The notes beneath the pieces were generated by a model, which saw nothing but the letters and a program-made list of their open reading frames with translations, was not told the origin of the DNA and searched no databases. This document shows, one piece after another, positions 54,434 to 64,000 of a stretch of 64,000 bases of DNA. The position numbers were made by a program, and so were the translations under genes. Source of the DNA: Metellina segmentata (taxonomy: Eukaryota > Arthropoda > Arachnida > Araneae > Tetragnathidae); contig OX375883.1 in the NCBI GenBank assembly GCA_947359465.1, positions 92,002,911-92,066,910 on the forward strand, read 5' to 3'. Every line of letters begins with the position of its first letter. The first letter of the stretch is position 1.

Positions 54434-56002
54434 TCTATATAAATAAGAATGGAGTGTTTGTTTGTACATTCAATATTTTCGACCCATTTCAAGTTTTCTA
54501 TCCGTTTTGGACCCTTCTGATGCCGAATCCGCCTTTTTCTCGTTTGGTGTCTGTCTGTCTGTCTGTATGTTGTGCCCTATACACGTCCACGCGGTTTAAG
54601 ATATTTTCATGGAAATTTGCATACAGTGAGTACTTATCTTCATTTAGTGAGTGGCATTGGTTGCGAAAGTCTGTCTGTCCGTCTTTCTGTTCTATGCTCG
54701 ATTTTGTGTTTGTGTGTTTGTGTAGACATCACATGAATTGTATTCCAGATATTTGATTGCATTGTATTTTATTTTATACATTATCTATTAGTTTAGTGAA
54801 TGCAATATTAAACATTTCTTTATTGTTATATTTAGTTGAGTTTCATGCTAAAACACCTGAGTAAGTATACTTAAATCAACCATAATTTGGTAGTTTTGGA
54901 AAAATTGGGATGTCTATTGAATATGACGATTACTTCGATTGCTTTACCAGTACTGCTGAAAAAGTAATTATTCTTCAATTTTTTTTTTTTTTTTATGGAA
55001 TTTCATATCTGATACTTCATTTATTTCGAGTCTTATTTTTATTCTTTGCGCAATGAAAACGATTTCCGAATATTTGGGACAGACGATATTTTTCATTGAA
55101 ACGAGAATGAACAAGATCGCGCGAGCAGTGATATTTTTTCTGGTTCTTTCGCTCTGAATTAATTTCACATTTCTAAATTTTGTACACTTTTAGTTGTAAG
55201 TTGTGGCAACTGTGCGAGATCAAGGGATAAAATTGAATCACAAATTAATATCTTTAGAGCAATTTTTTGCGACATCTTTTATTTTGTTTTACTTCGCTGT
55301 TTCCTGTTTTAAATATTTATTATTTTAATAAATGTGTTTTCCTTCTCATCACACGCAACAGCACCACAAAGCATTAGACTTAAAAATGTTAGGTAAGTCA
55401 GTATAAATTTCCAGTAAATTTTAAGTGTAGTTATGCCGTTATTTAAAGAATAATGCCGTTATTTAAAGAATAATGCCGTTATTGAAAGAATAATAATGTT
55501 TTTTAATCCAAACTGGAACTTTTTCCAACATTAAAAAATTCGTTATAATAATGACAGGAGAAGATTGCAAAATTTCACAATGTCGCATACCGAAGGCAAG
55601 AGTGCCACAAGTAAAAAAATATTGTTTTGTTGACTATGAGTGCGAGAGCACTCGCCGTAAATCGTAATTTTAATTAATTGAGTTGAACATGAAAAGAACT
55701 TAAGAAAGGGAATTCAAAATCTTCCTATAAATCGTCTTTTATAGTAGTAACCTTAGTATCACCTTTCGTCATTTTGTAGCTTTGTCATACAGCAATTGTG
55801 CGATGTATGTGAAATGTATTACATGAATGGATATGCATGTGTAGGATTTGTGTCCAAAGTAAGTTGTAGAAAATATAAAGATGGCGAAAGATGTTAAAAT
55901 AAATTTTAATTCTACAAAAAACGTAAGTCATTATATATTTTGATTATCTCTTCAATCTAGAGTAAACCAATTCAAACCGAGTAAGGTCGGGTATTTTGCT
56001 AG
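54434..56002 (+). mobile_element. Helitron-like element in a SINE tail
   Basis: Starts TCTATATAAATAAG after A and ends TTTTGCTAG before T; a short hairpin, CCGAGTAAGGTCGG, lies just inside the 3' end. The A|T flank and the continuity of the SINE-C tail across the insert support the boundaries. It differs internally from the 789-bp family. No Rep or helicase motif seen. Confidence 0.72.
55432..55495 (+). repeat. 20-bp repeat, three copies
   Basis: ATGCCGTTATTTAAAGAATA, twice exact and once with one change. Confidence 0.85.
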
Positions 56003-56020
56003 TAATAATAATATAACACG

Positions 56021-56564
56021 TTGGGGCACCTCACACATATTTTTCAATGACATAACATCCAAATCTTTATTTTTTGAGTTGCGTCACTTTTCTTGCCGTG
56101 GGTGCGATAGGTGCGTGTTTTCTTTTGTTTTTTAATGTATATGTTTATTTTTTGAATTTCTATTTATTATTACATTGTTTTGTACTTTTATTTCATGTAA
56201 TCATTTTTATAGGAAATAAAAAGAATAAAATGCTTGATTAACTGAAAGCTGTATTATTTTATAAGAGATTGAAACAGATCCAATTGCATTTGTATGGGGG
56301 TTTATATCATAATAATTGATTCGTTATACGGCTTTTCGCTTTGCAGCCAACTTTTCCGGAAGGTATCTAGGCCGTAAAGCGAGGGATATGTGTATTTTTT
56401 AATATTTATGCTACTATTTCACAGGGGGTGCTGTATCCCGGTTGGCTGGATGATTTGGGGGCCGTATGGCGCAAGGGCCGTATTTGACCATGCTGCGATA
56501 GATACGACATGCAATATAAAGTAATAGGTACACACAATGAAAGTTTCAGTGACACAGAAGAGAG
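56021..56564. other. AT-rich stretch with AATAAA and ATACGGC words
   Basis: No gene supported. About 56320-56500 has GTTATACGGC and GGCCGTAT words like 46946-47134. Confidence 0.4.
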
Positions 56565-56640
56565 AAATGAACCCAGGGAGAAGGAATCGAACCTATGACA
56601 CTTATGACTCGAAGGTTGCTAGCGCAGAAAGCTTACCCAC
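56565..56640 (-). mobile_element. tRNA-like relic (SINE head type D)
   Basis: On the minus strand GTGGGTAAGCTTTC could serve as an A box and AGGTTCGATTCC is a good B box, about 45 bp apart. No body can be assigned. Confidence 0.4.
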
Positions 56641-56649
56641 AGTTGAAAG

Positions 56650-56935
56650 AACAACGGATTAGCAATCGGAAGGTTGCGAACTCGCTACTCGGTCGAGCCA
56701 TAGACCGTTGTTTTCGCGGCACTGGTGCACGTTAAATCTGTCGTGGCCTTAAATATCCTCACGTTGGTGTGGTGTGGAAGTTCTGAGAGAGGGGTGCCAG
56801 CTCAGGTGTCGACCTTGCAATCTGACGGTTGCTCAAAATTACGTGGTGCTATCCTCGGTCCTTTCCCTTGAGGATTGATCCAGGAAGTCGGCAATAGCCC
56901 GATATGTTCCTCAATTGCGGAGTTTATTAACTAGC
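56650..56935 (+). mobile_element. SINE-B, nearly complete
   Basis: Head AACGGATTAGCAATCGGAAG, B box GCGAACTCGCTAC (decayed), then CTGGTGCACGTTAAATCTGT, the body, and the end GCGGAGTTTATTAACTA. Confidence 0.75.
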
Positions 56936-56979
56936 AATCTTATCACCTGTTGATTGCCTCGACGATATTGGTTATTTTT

Positions 56980-57291
56980 TTTAATCAACGTCGTACTAGA
57001 GCAACACAAAGGGTTATTGACGACGGTCCGGCTCAATCCCCTTTGCGAAAAATCCGAGGACAACACCACGAACTTTTAACCGATCCGATGACGAAGCAAC
57101 ACCTGAGCTGGCACCCCACTCTCCAAACTTCCACACCAACCCGATGTGAGGACTTTCGGCCACGACAGATTTAAGGTGCACTAGCCGCCTCTACACCATG
57201 CTTACAAACATTCATGCCTGGATCCGAATTCGAACCAGGAACCTTCCAATCTAGAGGCTAACACCTTAACCACTATACTGGTTGGTCGGCC
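56980..57291 (-). mobile_element. SINE-A, full length
   Basis: From AATCAACGTCGTACTAGAGC to GGTTGGTCGGCC, with small deletions; B box on the minus strand GGTTCGAATTC. Confidence 0.9.
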
Positions 57292-57309
57292 TAATCCTCC
57301 AAAGGAAGT

Positions 57310-57423
57310 GGTTTAAAATTACGTGTTGTTGTCCTCGGTTCTTTCCACAAGGGGATCGATCTGGTCCGTCGTCAATAGCCCATTGTGTTGCTCTAGTACG
57401 ACGTTAATTAAAGTTACAATTAC
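57310..57423 (+). mobile_element. SINE 3' fragment
   Basis: GTGGTTTAAAATTACGTG to GTACGACGTTAATTAAAG and a TTACAATTACC tail. Confidence 0.8.
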
Positions 57424-57449
57424 CTCCAAGGGAAAGATAAGGGACAGCA

Positions 57450-58165
57450 CCTCCGACAAACCAGTATAGTGGTTAAGGTGTCAGCCTCTATATCGGAAGG
57501 TTCCTGGTATGAATTAGAGATGCGATATCGATGTCGATGTTTACAAAACATTGATGTTCTATAAAAAACATCGATGTCGCATCACTAGTTGCTAAACCAG
57601 TTTTAAGAAATGGGGAAAAAAGTTTAAATACTCTGAATTTTAAAAACATCGATGTATTATCAACATCGATGTTTTAATTTTTAACATCGATATTTTGCTG
57701 TCGATGTCGCATTAATACTTGCTAAATCAGTTTTAAGAAATGAGGGGGGGGGGCGGAGTTTAAACACACTGAATTTTAAAAACATCGATGTTTTTGGAGC
57801 GATGTATTAACAACATCGATGCTTTAATTTTGAACATCGATATTTCAAAACATCGATGTTTTCCTGTCGATGTCGCATCCCTAGTATGAATCCGGGTCCG
57901 GGCATGGATGTTTGTAAGCGTATGGTGTAGAGGCGGCTGGTGCACCTTAAATCTGTCGTGGCAGAAAGTCATCACGTTGGGTTGGTGTGGAAGTTTGGAG
58001 AGTGGGGTGCCACAGCTCAGGTGTTGCCTCGTCATCTGACGGTGGTTCAAAATTACGAGGTGTTGTCCTCTGATCTTTCACTTAAGGGATTGATTCCGGA
58101 CAGTCGTCAATAGCCCGTTGTGTTGCTCTAGTACGACATTGATTAAAAATTACCAAATTACCGAG
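57450..58165 (+). mobile_element. SINE-A split in its B box by a hAT MITE
   Basis: Head at 57450-57514, continuing at 57884 (GTATGAATCCGGGTCCGGGC) to the tail AAATTACCAAATTACC. The insertion duplicated 8 bp spanning the B box. Confidence 0.93.
57515..57883. mobile_element. 369-bp hAT-type MITE M2 with many CATCGATGTT words
   Basis: Ends TAGAGATGCGATATCGA and (reversed) TAGGGATGCGACATCGA. Perfect TSD GTATGAAT at 57507-57514 and 57884-57891. The interior carries at least eight ATCGATGTT words or close forms and a poly-G run at 57746-57754; it looks internally duplicated (57590-57640 against 57710-57780). Confidence 0.93.
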
Positions 58166-58220
58166 GACAACACCACGTAATTTTGAACCACGGTCAGATG
58201 ACGAGGCAACACCTGAGCTG
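58166..58220 (-). mobile_element. SINE internal fragment
   Basis: GAGGACAACACCACGTAATT to GCAACACCTGAGCTGG, abutting the previous copy in opposite orientation. Confidence 0.75.
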
Positions 58221-58261
58221 GATTATCGGATTTGGTTCATCATTATCTCTTCGCCTCTCTT

Positions 58262-58403
58262 CATTAAAAGAAAACTGACCAGATATTGATCTCGTCATCA
58301 CCTAAAAAAATCGGATATATCTGGATGACGAGGTTACTCGTCATTAACACACAATTGGTCAGATCCTTATGGACGAGATATCTCGTCCTAGCCATTTGAA
58401 GGG
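58262..58403 (-). mobile_element. piggyBac-like end with palindromic subterminal words
   Basis: On the minus strand CCCTTCAAATGGCTAGGACG follows TTAA (58404-58407). Inside are GGACGAGATATCTCGTCC (58371-58388, perfect palindrome) and GACGAGGTTACTCGTC (58327-58342). The other end and any coding region are missing. Confidence 0.6.
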
Positions 58404-58559
58404 TTAAATATGTAAAGTTGTCAAATGAAATCCAACAGTGAACAGTGGCCCACTGTCTCTGTGTTACGCCACAGTCCTCGATCTGCAGCTGCGTTCCGAC
58501 AAACACGGATGATCGAGCGAGTGTCCAGATAATCAGAATTCCCATCGCACATCCGGATC

Positions 58560-59340
58560 GAAATTTTCACCTTATATCCGGATCGAAATCGCTTCAATAA
58601 ATATCCACCGCCAGATGTTCCCGTAGTGAATTACGATACTTTATCGTCATTACTTTCTTCCTTATTTGCACCGCACATTCTTCGAACGGGGGTCGGTTCG
58701 TGAAATTTTAATGCAAACGATCTGTGTGGGGGGTCGGCCCTCACTCAAAGTCCCTCCCCCCTCTGCCGTCGTTTTAAAAAACCGGGGGGCAGCGCAAGAG
58801 ACAAAAGCCACTCTCTCGTAACCCTGCCTTCACAGGAACGCGAAGCGACGCATGCGCAGTGGAAGGGAACCGACTGGAATGCAACCTGTTGCGGCAGACG
58901 ATAAAAAAGAACACACGTGCCGGGTTGACCGCTTCTTGGGTGGTCTCGCTTTCGACTTGGGTGGTCCACAGGGAAGTACAGTAGTGGGTTATGTTCTCCT
59001 CCACCCCAGTGAGGGAGAGTTGAGGTGTTCCGCCAAATTTGCAGGTCGGCAGACGATTCTCTCTCCCCCTCCGCCCCGCGAAAGAGGAATCGGCCTGGGG
59101 TCTTCTTCGGGAGGGAGTGAATTAGTCGGTGCAACTTGCCGCGCCGGGTTTGCTTCTGATAAAGAATGTTGATAGATCCTAAATAGATCATGAGGGGTTC
59201 TTTTCACGGTGGGATGGAGACCCTCCGGGGGGGATCTTACATACAAATTCGAATGAGAGGATGGGCACAATGCGCGGGGTCTTCTGCCTGTGGAATGGAA
59301 CCTGCGGGGTGCTACGAGGTGCCTTTGAAACTAGCAGCGG
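58560..59340. other. GC-rich unique island, candidate host promoter or exon region
   Basis: Markedly GC- and CpG-richer than the rest of the window, no repeat recognised, with ORFs of 76-148 codons on both strands that carry no domain I know. It includes GACGCATGCGCAGTGG (58849-58864), an NRF1-type word, and C- and G-runs. It could be a CpG-rich 5' end of a host gene, but no initiator, splice signals or protein similarity back this. Confidence 0.35.
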
Positions 59341-59488
59341 ACGATAAATATTTTAAGTGACGCCTCAGGGAATGCCGTTTACGGAGTGCGCCTGTGTTGA
59401 CCATAGGTGAAATGTTTCGGAAAATCTTGAGAAAAGAACTTAGGTGATAGATCACAATGACAAATGGCCGAACACCAAGTATCTGTAA

Positions 59489-59972
59489 GCCGACCAACCG
59501 GTCTGGGGGTTAAGGTGTTAGCCTCTAGATCGGTAACTGGTAATTTTTAATTAACGTCGTACTAGAGAGCAACACAGCGGGCTATTGACGATGGTCCGGG
59601 ATCAATCCCCTGAAGGAAAGATCCGAGGACACCACCACGTAATTTTGAACCACGGTTAGATGACGAAGCCTCTAGATAGGAAGGTTCCTGGTTCGAATCC
59701 GGGTAAGTGCATAGATGTTTGTAAGCGCATGGTGTAGATGCGGCCGGTTCACCTTACATCGGTCGTGGCCCGAAAGTCCTCACGTTGGGTTGGCGTGGAA
59801 GTTTGTAGAATAGGGTGCCAGTTCAGGTGTTGCTTCGTCATCTGACCGTGGTTCAAAATTACGAGATGTTGTCCTCGGATCTTTCCTTTGAGGGACTGAT
59901 CCCGGACCGTCGTCAATAGCCCGTTGTGTTGCTCTAGTACGACGTTAACTAAAAATTACCAAATTTTTTACC
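59489..59972 (+). mobile_element. SINE-A split by another SINE-A
   Basis: Head at 59489-59533, remainder from 59669 (CCTCTAGATAGGAAGGTTCC) to the tail at ~59960. The insert is flanked by CCTCTAGATCGG (59522-59533) and CCTCTAGATAGG (59669-59680). Confidence 0.93.
59534..59668 (-). mobile_element. SINE-A 5'-truncated copy inside a SINE-A
   Basis: 135 bp: tail GGTAATTTTTAATTAACGTC to AGATGACGAAG on the plus strand; lacks its head. The 12-bp TSD (one change) belongs to the host copy. Confidence 0.92.
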
Positions 59973-60027
59973 TTGAGGTTTGTTCCCGGACAGTCGTCAA
60001 TAGCCCGTTGTGTTGCTCCAGTGCGAC
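59973..60027 (+). repeat. First monomer of the SINE-tail array, cut by the hAT element
   Basis: TTGAGGTTTGTTCCCGGACA to CTCCAGTGCGAC, the same unit as in the array after 63014. The hAT element splits it; the rest follows at 63014. Confidence 0.85.
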
Positions 60028-60500
60028 CAGGGCCGATCCTAGCAGGTGTGCAGCGCGTGCACCGCACGCGGGCGGCAAAAACAAGGGGCGGCCGCATATA
60101 GTTTTATCAATCACGCAAAATTTTTTAAAACTTATAATAGGGGTCGTATAAACATGCTGAATTTTAAGTAGTTATTGAAAAATCAAAATAAGTTCCGATT
60201 TCCCGATAGCATAGTATAGTTTAAGAAAAATAGAATGTGCAACCGTGTGTTGGTCCATTGTCCATTAATGTCTACTGTTTACACACATTCTTTATTTGAT
60301 AGCAAACTTCGTGGCAGAGCCGGCATTACGGCATAGAAAAGGATACCAAATTTTAATTTCCTATCTAAAAAAATAACCAAGGGGCATATTTTCGTGGTGC
60401 GAAATAAAGACGAGGCTGGAAAAAAATTGTACCATCGATGCGGAAATAACAAAATGTTTACAATCGAGAGAAAAAGCGATGGCGCGCCATCTTTGAAAGA

Positions 60501-60837
60501 TGGTAATGGTAATGGTAATTTTTAGTTAACGTCGTACTAGAGCAACACAACGGGCTATTGACGACGGTCCGGAATCAGTTCCTTAAGGGAAAGATTCGAG
60601 GACAACACCTCGTAATTTTGAACCACGGTCAGATGACGAAGCAACACCTGAGCTGGCACCCCACTCTCCAAACTTCCACGCCAACCCAACGTGAGGACTT
60701 TCGGCCACGACAGATTTAAGGTGCACCAGCCGCCTCTACACCATACGCTTACAAACATCCATGCCCTGACCCGGATTCGAACCAGGAACCTTCCGATCTA
60801 GAGGCTAACACCTTAACCACTATACCGGTTGGTCGGC
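60501..60837 (-). mobile_element. SINE-A, full length, inside the hAT element, 14-bp TSD
   Basis: Flanked by CCATCTTTGAAAGA at 60487-60500 and 60838-60851. Full 337 bp with a three-unit GGTAAT tail at its left end and a head ending GGTTGGTCGGC at its right. It is among the least diverged copies, so probably young. Confidence 0.96.
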
Positions 60838-60952
60838 CCATCTTTGAAAGAATAATTGCTGTAGTACACTTTCTAGCCAGACAAAATTTGGCATTCATAG
60901 GAACTAGTACGGAGTTGTATCATAGAGATAATGATAATTTTTAAAGGCAGTG

Positions 60953-62608
60953 GAGATGTTGGCCAAATTTGATCCAGTTATTTCAGAACACCTTAATAAT
61001 GTCAGAAAATACAAAGATGACAAAACACGTATTCCACACTACTTAAGGTAGCATTTTCAAAATGAAATAATTAATATTTTAGCCGAATGTATTCGTAATG
61101 AGGTAACATGCATTGTCAAAAAAGCCAAATATTACACTGTAATTCTCGACTCTACACCAGATATTAGCCACACAGAACAAATAATGTTTGTAATTAGATG
61201 TGTGAACACTACTGATGGTAAAGTAGATATTTTAGAATTTTTTCTAGTATTTTTTTTCCAGTAACTAATACTACTGGAGAAGGTCTGAGCAATTTTCTAT
61301 TAGAGAAGCTATTACCTAGTCTGTAGCTCGAAGTTAAAGATATACATGGTCAGGACTACGACATTGAATCGAATATGAAGGGGGAAAATATAGGGCTTCA
61401 TAAACGGATTCTCAATATCAATCCTAGAGCATTATACGTGCCGTGTGCGGCTCATACATTAAATCTCGTCTTTAAAGACGCTGCCAGCTCCAGTGGTGAA
61501 ATTTCTGGTTTTTGGATATGGTACAAGTGGTATATAATTACTTTTCTACGTCCCCATATCGATGGGAATTATTAAAAAAAACACGTGAAAAGATAACTTT
61601 AAAACCGTTAAGTGAAACAAGGCGGGAAAGTCGTATCAATGCTATTAGACCTTTAAAACATTATTACCGCATTAAATTCCTTAATTGAAGATACCACCAG
61701 AGACACGAAAACAAAAATGGGTGCTGAATCAATAATTAAAAGTCTTGAAACATTTAAATTTTTGTGTTCAATTTTAATTTGGCATGATTTATTATCAAGA
61801 ATTGATGTATTGAGTAAAATGCTTCAAAATCCTAAATTAAACATCGCGGAATGCATTGAATACTTAGATAATCTTTAAAAATATTTAGTTTCCCAAAGAT
61901 CTGACGATAATTTAAAAATATTTGTCGATTCAGCAACAACACTTGCTAGAAATTTAGGTATTGATCCCGAATTTCCCATCTCGAAGCTCAGGAAAAAGGT
62001 CCGTTTATTTGATTACGAGGGAACCAGTTTCAAATCCCCTTCCAGCAATTCAAGACTGCTTCTATTTTGCAATTCTTGATCAGGCAATCTCTTCGGTAAA
62101 TGAAAGATGTACCTTACTATCTGAGTGCCATTCAATATTCTGCTTTCTGTAGGAGTTTCACAACATTTCTAATGATGATCTCATGAAAGACTGCATGGAC
62201 TTAGATATTAAGTTACAGGTACAGGAGGAAGGAAGTATTGTGAAAGATATAAACGGTATATAACTCTTTAATGAAATAATTTCATTCAAAGATATTTTTC
62301 CAGGTAAAAAACAGCCAATTGAGATATTAGAGATTATAGTCAAAAATGATCTCATTCCCTGTTTTCCAAAATTTTCTCTAGTAATAAGAATTTTTTTAAC
62401 CTTACCTGTTTATGTGGCTATAGGTGAAAGAAGTTTCAGTAAATTAAAAATTATTAAAAATTACTTGAGAAATAATGTGACACAAAAGAGCCTTTCAGAT
62501 TTGGTCATCATCTCTATTGAATCCGAAATCGAAATTGATTTCGCCGAAATTATTGACAAATTTGCTTTTAAGAAAGCCAGAAAAGTTAATTTTATAGTTA
62601 ATTATTAG
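60953..62608 (+). pseudogene. hAT transposase, inactivated
   Basis: Pieces in order: LAKFDPVISEHLNNVRKYKD, AKYYTVILDSTPDISHTEQ (first catalytic Asp region), GENIGLHKRILNINPRALYV-PCAAHTLNLVFKDAA, and a C-terminus VAIGERSFSKLKIIKNYLRN with FAEIIDKFAFKKARKVNF, the hAT dimerisation domain. The order and words match ZMYM1-like hAT proteins. Several stops (e.g. near 61047, 61324 and 61575) and frameshifts disable it. Confidence 0.88.
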
Positions 62609-63013
62609 GTAGTCTTTGTAGAAGGAGTGATTTATATACTTTTCGTTTCACGAGATTTATGCTTTAATACTTTTTTTTATTAGATTATATTTTCTGAGTA
62701 AATACTGTTGTTTTGTATTTCTAATTATAAAATGTCTCTTTTTATTTCAAAGGTAATATTTTTGTTTGTTTATTATTTTTTAAAGTATTTTGTCGCTATC
62801 ATAACCTATTAAGCTGGCCAAAAAAAAAAGTTTTGCATTTCAAATTTTATTTGCATTTTTATTAATGTTTTACTTTTTACTCTTATACAGGTAGATGAGT
62901 TTATAACGTCAACATTAAGTATTAGTCAAAATATAAAAAATTCTCTAGGGAGGCGGCTCATTAGGTCTTTGCACGCGGGCGGCCGACACCCTAAGATCGG
63001 CCCTGAGTGCGAC

Positions 63014-64000
63014 GTTAATTAAAAGTTACCAAATTACCTTTCCTTTGAGGTATGTTCCCGGACCGTCGTCAATAGCCCGTTGTGTTGCTCTAGTACAACG
63101 TTAATTAAAAGTTACCAAATTACCTTTCCCTTGAGGTTTGTTCCCGAACCGTGTCCAATAGTCCGTTGTGTTGCTCCGGTACAACGTTAATTAAAAGTTA
63201 CTAAATTGCCTCCTTGAGGTTTGTTCCCGGACCGTCGTCAATAGCCCGTCGTGTTGCTCTAGTACAACGTTAATTAAAAGTTTCCAAATTACCTTTCCCT
63301 TGAGGTTTGTTCCCGGACCGTGTCCAATAGTCCGTTGTGTTGCTCCGGTACAACGTTAATTAAAAGTTACTAAATTGCCTCCTTGAGGTTTGTTCCCGGA
63401 CCGTCGTCAATAGCCCGTCGTGTTGCTCTAGTACAACGTTAATTAAAAGTTTCCAAATTACCTTTCCCTTGAGGTTTGTTCCCGGACCGTGTCCAATAGT
63501 CCGTTGTGTTGCTCCGGTACAACGTTAATTAAAAGTTACTAAATTGCCTCCTTGAGGTTTGTTCCCGGACCGTCGTCAATAGCCCGTCGTGTTGCTCTAG
63601 TACAACGTTAATTAAAAGTTTCCAAATTACCTTTCCCTTGAGGTTTGTTCCCGAACCGTGTCCAATAGTCCGTTGTGTTGCTCCGGTACAACGTTAATTA
63701 AAAGTTACTAAATTGCCTCCTTGAGGTTTGTTCCCGGACCGTCGTCAATAGCCCGTCGTGTTGCTCTAGTACAACGTTAATTAAAAGTTTCCAAATTACC
63801 TTTCCCTTGAGGTTTGTTCCCGGACCGTGTCCAATAGTCCGTTGTGTTGCTCCGGTACAACGTTAATTAAAAGTTACTAAATTGCCTCCTTGAGGTTTGT
63901 TCCCGGACCGTCGTCAATAGCCCGTCGTGTTGCTCTAGTACAACGTTAATTAAAAGTTTCCAAATTACCTTTCCCTTGAGGTTTGTACCCGGACCGTCGT
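63014..64000 (+). repeat. SINE-A 3'-end tandem array (169-bp dimers), continues past window
   Basis: After the hAT TSD come two monomers, then regular dimers starting at 63131, 63300, 63469, 63638 and 63807, each an 83-bp b monomer (CCGTGTCCAATAGTCCG form) plus an 86-bp a monomer (CCGTCGTCAATAGCCCG form). Every monomer is the last ~60 bp of SINE-A plus its AATTAAAAGTTACC tail. At 63976 an a-type monomer follows directly on an a-type, so the order changes at the edge. Confidence 0.95.

Larger units (their letters stand above)
60028..63005 (+). mobile_element. hAT transposon with ZMYM1/DUF4371-like transposase relic
   Basis: Ends CAGGGCCGATCCTAG and (reversed) CAGGGCCGATCTTAG. Perfect 8-bp TSD AGTGCGAC at 60020-60027 and 63006-63013. 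Length 2978 bp including a nested SINE-A (60501-60837); ~2.63 kb without it and its duplicated target. The single plus-strand gene is broken. Confidence 0.94.

Noticed and set aside
53744..56099. Element bounded by the GCAAGAAAAGTGACGCAACT inverted pair
   Set aside because: Short arms with two SINEs and a Helitron between, no TSD, and a Helitron of known limits inside; more likely two relics of one repeat in opposite orientation.
58745..59191. 148-codon minus ORF in the GC-rich island
   Set aside because: Overlapped by long ORFs in other frames on both strands, as expected from high GC; no domain or signal seen. The island itself is kept as a candidate regulatory region.

Overview
The window is eukaryotic and almost wholly repetitive: AT-rich sequence, no bacterial-type operons, and no host protein-coding gene I can defend. 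Two features look like what I remember from orb-weaving spider genomes: the Tc1 transposase relic at 26.5-27.5 kb and the dominant tRNA-derived SINE. An arthropod, most likely a spider, is therefore the best inference, but it rests on recall and not on a search.

The main component is a tRNA-headed SINE, called SINE-A here. A full copy is about 335 bp, has a Pol III A box and B box, and ends in a (TTACC/ATTACC)n tail. About 30 full, truncated or split copies lie on both strands, several with clear 11-14 bp target-site duplications (TSDs). Related families share its central segment but carry another tRNA-like head (SINE-B), another 3' body (SINE-C) or an AAC-repeat tail (SINE-E).

The second component is a set of Helitron-like elements (5' TC, 3' CTAG, A|T target; best at 47135-47923, 9318-10026 and 54434-56002). 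The third is a wide range of cut-and-paste elements whose ends can be placed to the base: pogo-like (4285-5827), Tc1 (26286-27652), mariner (43768-45084), several hAT elements and hAT MITEs, a Mutator-like element with long inverted repeats (29288-31195), a CACTA/CMC-type element (49042-53563) inside a TTAA-flanked Kolobok-like element, three piggyBac-like ends, and a 2.65-kb transposon of a superfamily I cannot name (23579-26226). All transposases are broken. One Ty3/gypsy integrase tail with a PPT/LTR junction lies at 38.1-40.0 kb.

Two tandem arrays stand out. One is a 202-bp satellite of 16 full units plus a partial unit (10347-13735). The other, at the right edge, is a 169-bp dimeric array built from the 3' end of SINE-A; it runs out of the window and is split on its left by a 3-kb hAT element.

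Layout: 0-10 kb SINE fragments, Helitrons, pogo and piggyBac; 10.3-13.7 kb 202-bp satellite; 13.8-18.6 kb SINEs and a hAT; 18.6-23.5 kb AT-rich relics and a coding-like ORF; 23.6-27.7 kb two adjoining DNA transposons; 27.8-31.2 kb hAT MITEs and the Mutator-like element; 31.5-37.6 kb Helitron and SINE cluster; 38-40 kb gypsy; 40.4-45.1 kb mariner and hAT; 47-56 kb Helitrons and nested Kolobok/CMC; 56-60 kb SINE cluster with a GC-rich island at 58.6-59.3 kb; 60-64 kb hAT and the SINE-tail satellite. The nesting gives a relative order of insertions at many points.
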